Source: Bacillota bacterium (GTDB lineage: Bacteria > Bacillota > Clostridia > Christensenellales > CAG-138). Taken from it: a DNA stretch of 5,455 bases. Below, piece after piece: positions 4,974 to 5,455 of this stretch (its first letter is position 1; each line of letters begins with the position of its first letter). Below the pieces are notes generated by a model, which saw nothing but the letters and a program-made list of their open reading frames with translations, did not search any database and had not been told where the DNA came from. The translations under genes and the position numbers were made by a program. Where the stretch lies: contig JAEZGQ010000158.1 of the NCBI GenBank assembly GCA_023416895.1, positions 1-5,455 on the forward strand. The letters are read 5' to 3'.

Positions 4974-5455
4974 TTTTTATCCTCCTCCACGGGTGTTAAG
5001 CGTGGATACATTTTGTTGAGCAACAGGTTTACAAAAATGCCGATCGCGCTGCTAAGCGTCCAATAAATGGAGAATGCAGAGCTGTTGGAAAGGCAGAAAA
5101 CAAACGACATGATGGGGAACATGTACATCATCATCTTGTTGGTGCTTTGCGCCTGTGCATTCGCGGCGGCCTGCGGCTGGTTCTTCTGCATGATCCAAGA
5201 AGCCAAAAGCTGCGAACCGGAAGCGAGGATGGGAAGGATAAACCAGCCATTGTTGACGCCTGTGTACATTTCAACAAGGGGCTGCATGGCCTTATTGTAG
5301 CTTGCGATGGCGGTTTCGTTGCTCAAAAAGCGGAAGGTTTCATTCCATTCAACCAGTTTGGTGGTGTTGTTAACGGAGCTTACAAGCTCGCGCGTAGCCA
5401 CGCCCATGTTTACAAGCTTCTCCCATACTTCGGGGTTGTTCTGCAAATAAAGGAG
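4970..5455 (-). CDS. yidC: Membrane protein insertase YidC/OxaA/SpoIIIJ, C-terminal part (5' end outside window)
   Basis: YidC inserts and folds inner-membrane proteins, alone or with SecYEG. The frame is open to the window edge and gives 161 residues ending in a TGA stop; the start and the N-terminal half lie to the right. No Met begins this stretch; the first in-frame start-like codon (a TTG) is internal. Seen here are the end of a cytoplasmic or extracellular loop, then hydrophobic segments at about visible residues 71-89 (GWFILPILASGSQLLAS), 108-123 (MMMYMFPIMSFVF) and 126-145, including IYWTLSSAIGI, the typical last YidC helix. A short charged tail (TPVEEDKK) follows. The conserved groove arginine would be in the missing part. 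It overlaps jag by four bases, the usual order in Firmicutes next to rnpA-rpmH. Confidence 0.93.
   Translation of the reverse strand, partial: LLYLQNNPEVWEKLVNMGVATRELVSSVNNTTKLVEWNETFRFLSNETAIASYNKAMQPLVEMYTGVNNGWFILPILASGSQLLASWIMQKNQPQAAANAQAQSTNKMMMYMFPIMSFVFCLSNSSAFSIYWTLSSAIGIFVNLLLNKMYPRLTPVEEDKK
4981..4988 (-). promoter_or_regulatory. Ribosome binding site of jag, inside the yidC coding end
   Basis: On the - strand GGAGGAGG lies seven bases before the jag ATG. It is made by the last yidC codons (for the Glu-Glu-Asp near the C-terminus). It is a near-ideal Shine-Dalgarno sequence and, with the ATGA overlap, supports coupled translation of the two genes. Confidence 0.85.

Noticed and set aside
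3831..5066. A 411-codon open frame on the + strand, longer than jag itself
   Set aside because: It lies antisense to jag, and overlaps the ends of cwlD and yidC. Its translation is Arg/Leu/Phe-rich with no recognisable domain, while the - strand encodes clear Jag and YidC domains.

Overview
The window looks like chromosomal DNA of a moderately GC-rich, spore-forming Firmicute, most likely a member of the Clostridia. Three things point there: the glycine decarboxylase P-protein is the split-subunit type (GcvPB), there is a CwlD-type amidase used for spore cortex maturation, and there is a yidC-jag pair as found beside the replication origin of Firmicutes. The clade is inferred; nothing in the window fixes genus or species.

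Layout, left to right. (1) 1-1082, + strand: the C-terminal three quarters of gcvPB, cut by the window edge. (2) 1083-1155: a short spacer with a very strong GC-rich hairpin that has no U-tract, then a good ribosome binding site. (3) 1156-2655, + strand: a complete M32 (Taq/Pfu-type) metallocarboxypeptidase of 499 residues. (4) 2656-3088: a 433-base gap holding an intrinsic terminator (2763-2792), a cluster of five DnaA-box-like 9-mers (2843-2951), a small palindrome and a GC-rich leader hairpin. (5) 3089-3895, + strand: cwlD. (6) 3896-3992: the convergent gap, with two perfect, inverted DnaA boxes and a strong terminator for the leftward operon. (7) 3993-5455, - strand: jag (khpB) and the C-terminal part of yidC, overlapping by 4 bases and clearly co-translated.

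How the parts relate. In Firmicutes, yidC and jag normally follow rpmH-rnpA and are transcribed away from oriC and dnaA. By that rule rnpA, rpmH, oriC and dnaA should lie just beyond the right edge. gcvPB, the M32 gene and cwlD would then all be transcribed toward the origin. The usual next genes after jag (mnmE, mnmG) are absent; the operon ends and a convergent cwlD takes their place. The DnaA boxes in two intergenic gaps are the least expected content. They could be an outlying part of the origin, a DnaA titration or regulatory site, or a site controlling cwlD.

All genes belong to well-known families, and I see no phage, transposon, CRISPR, toxin-antitoxin or other accessory system. The candidates for something new are non-coding: the DnaA-box clusters and the hairpin ahead of the M32 gene.
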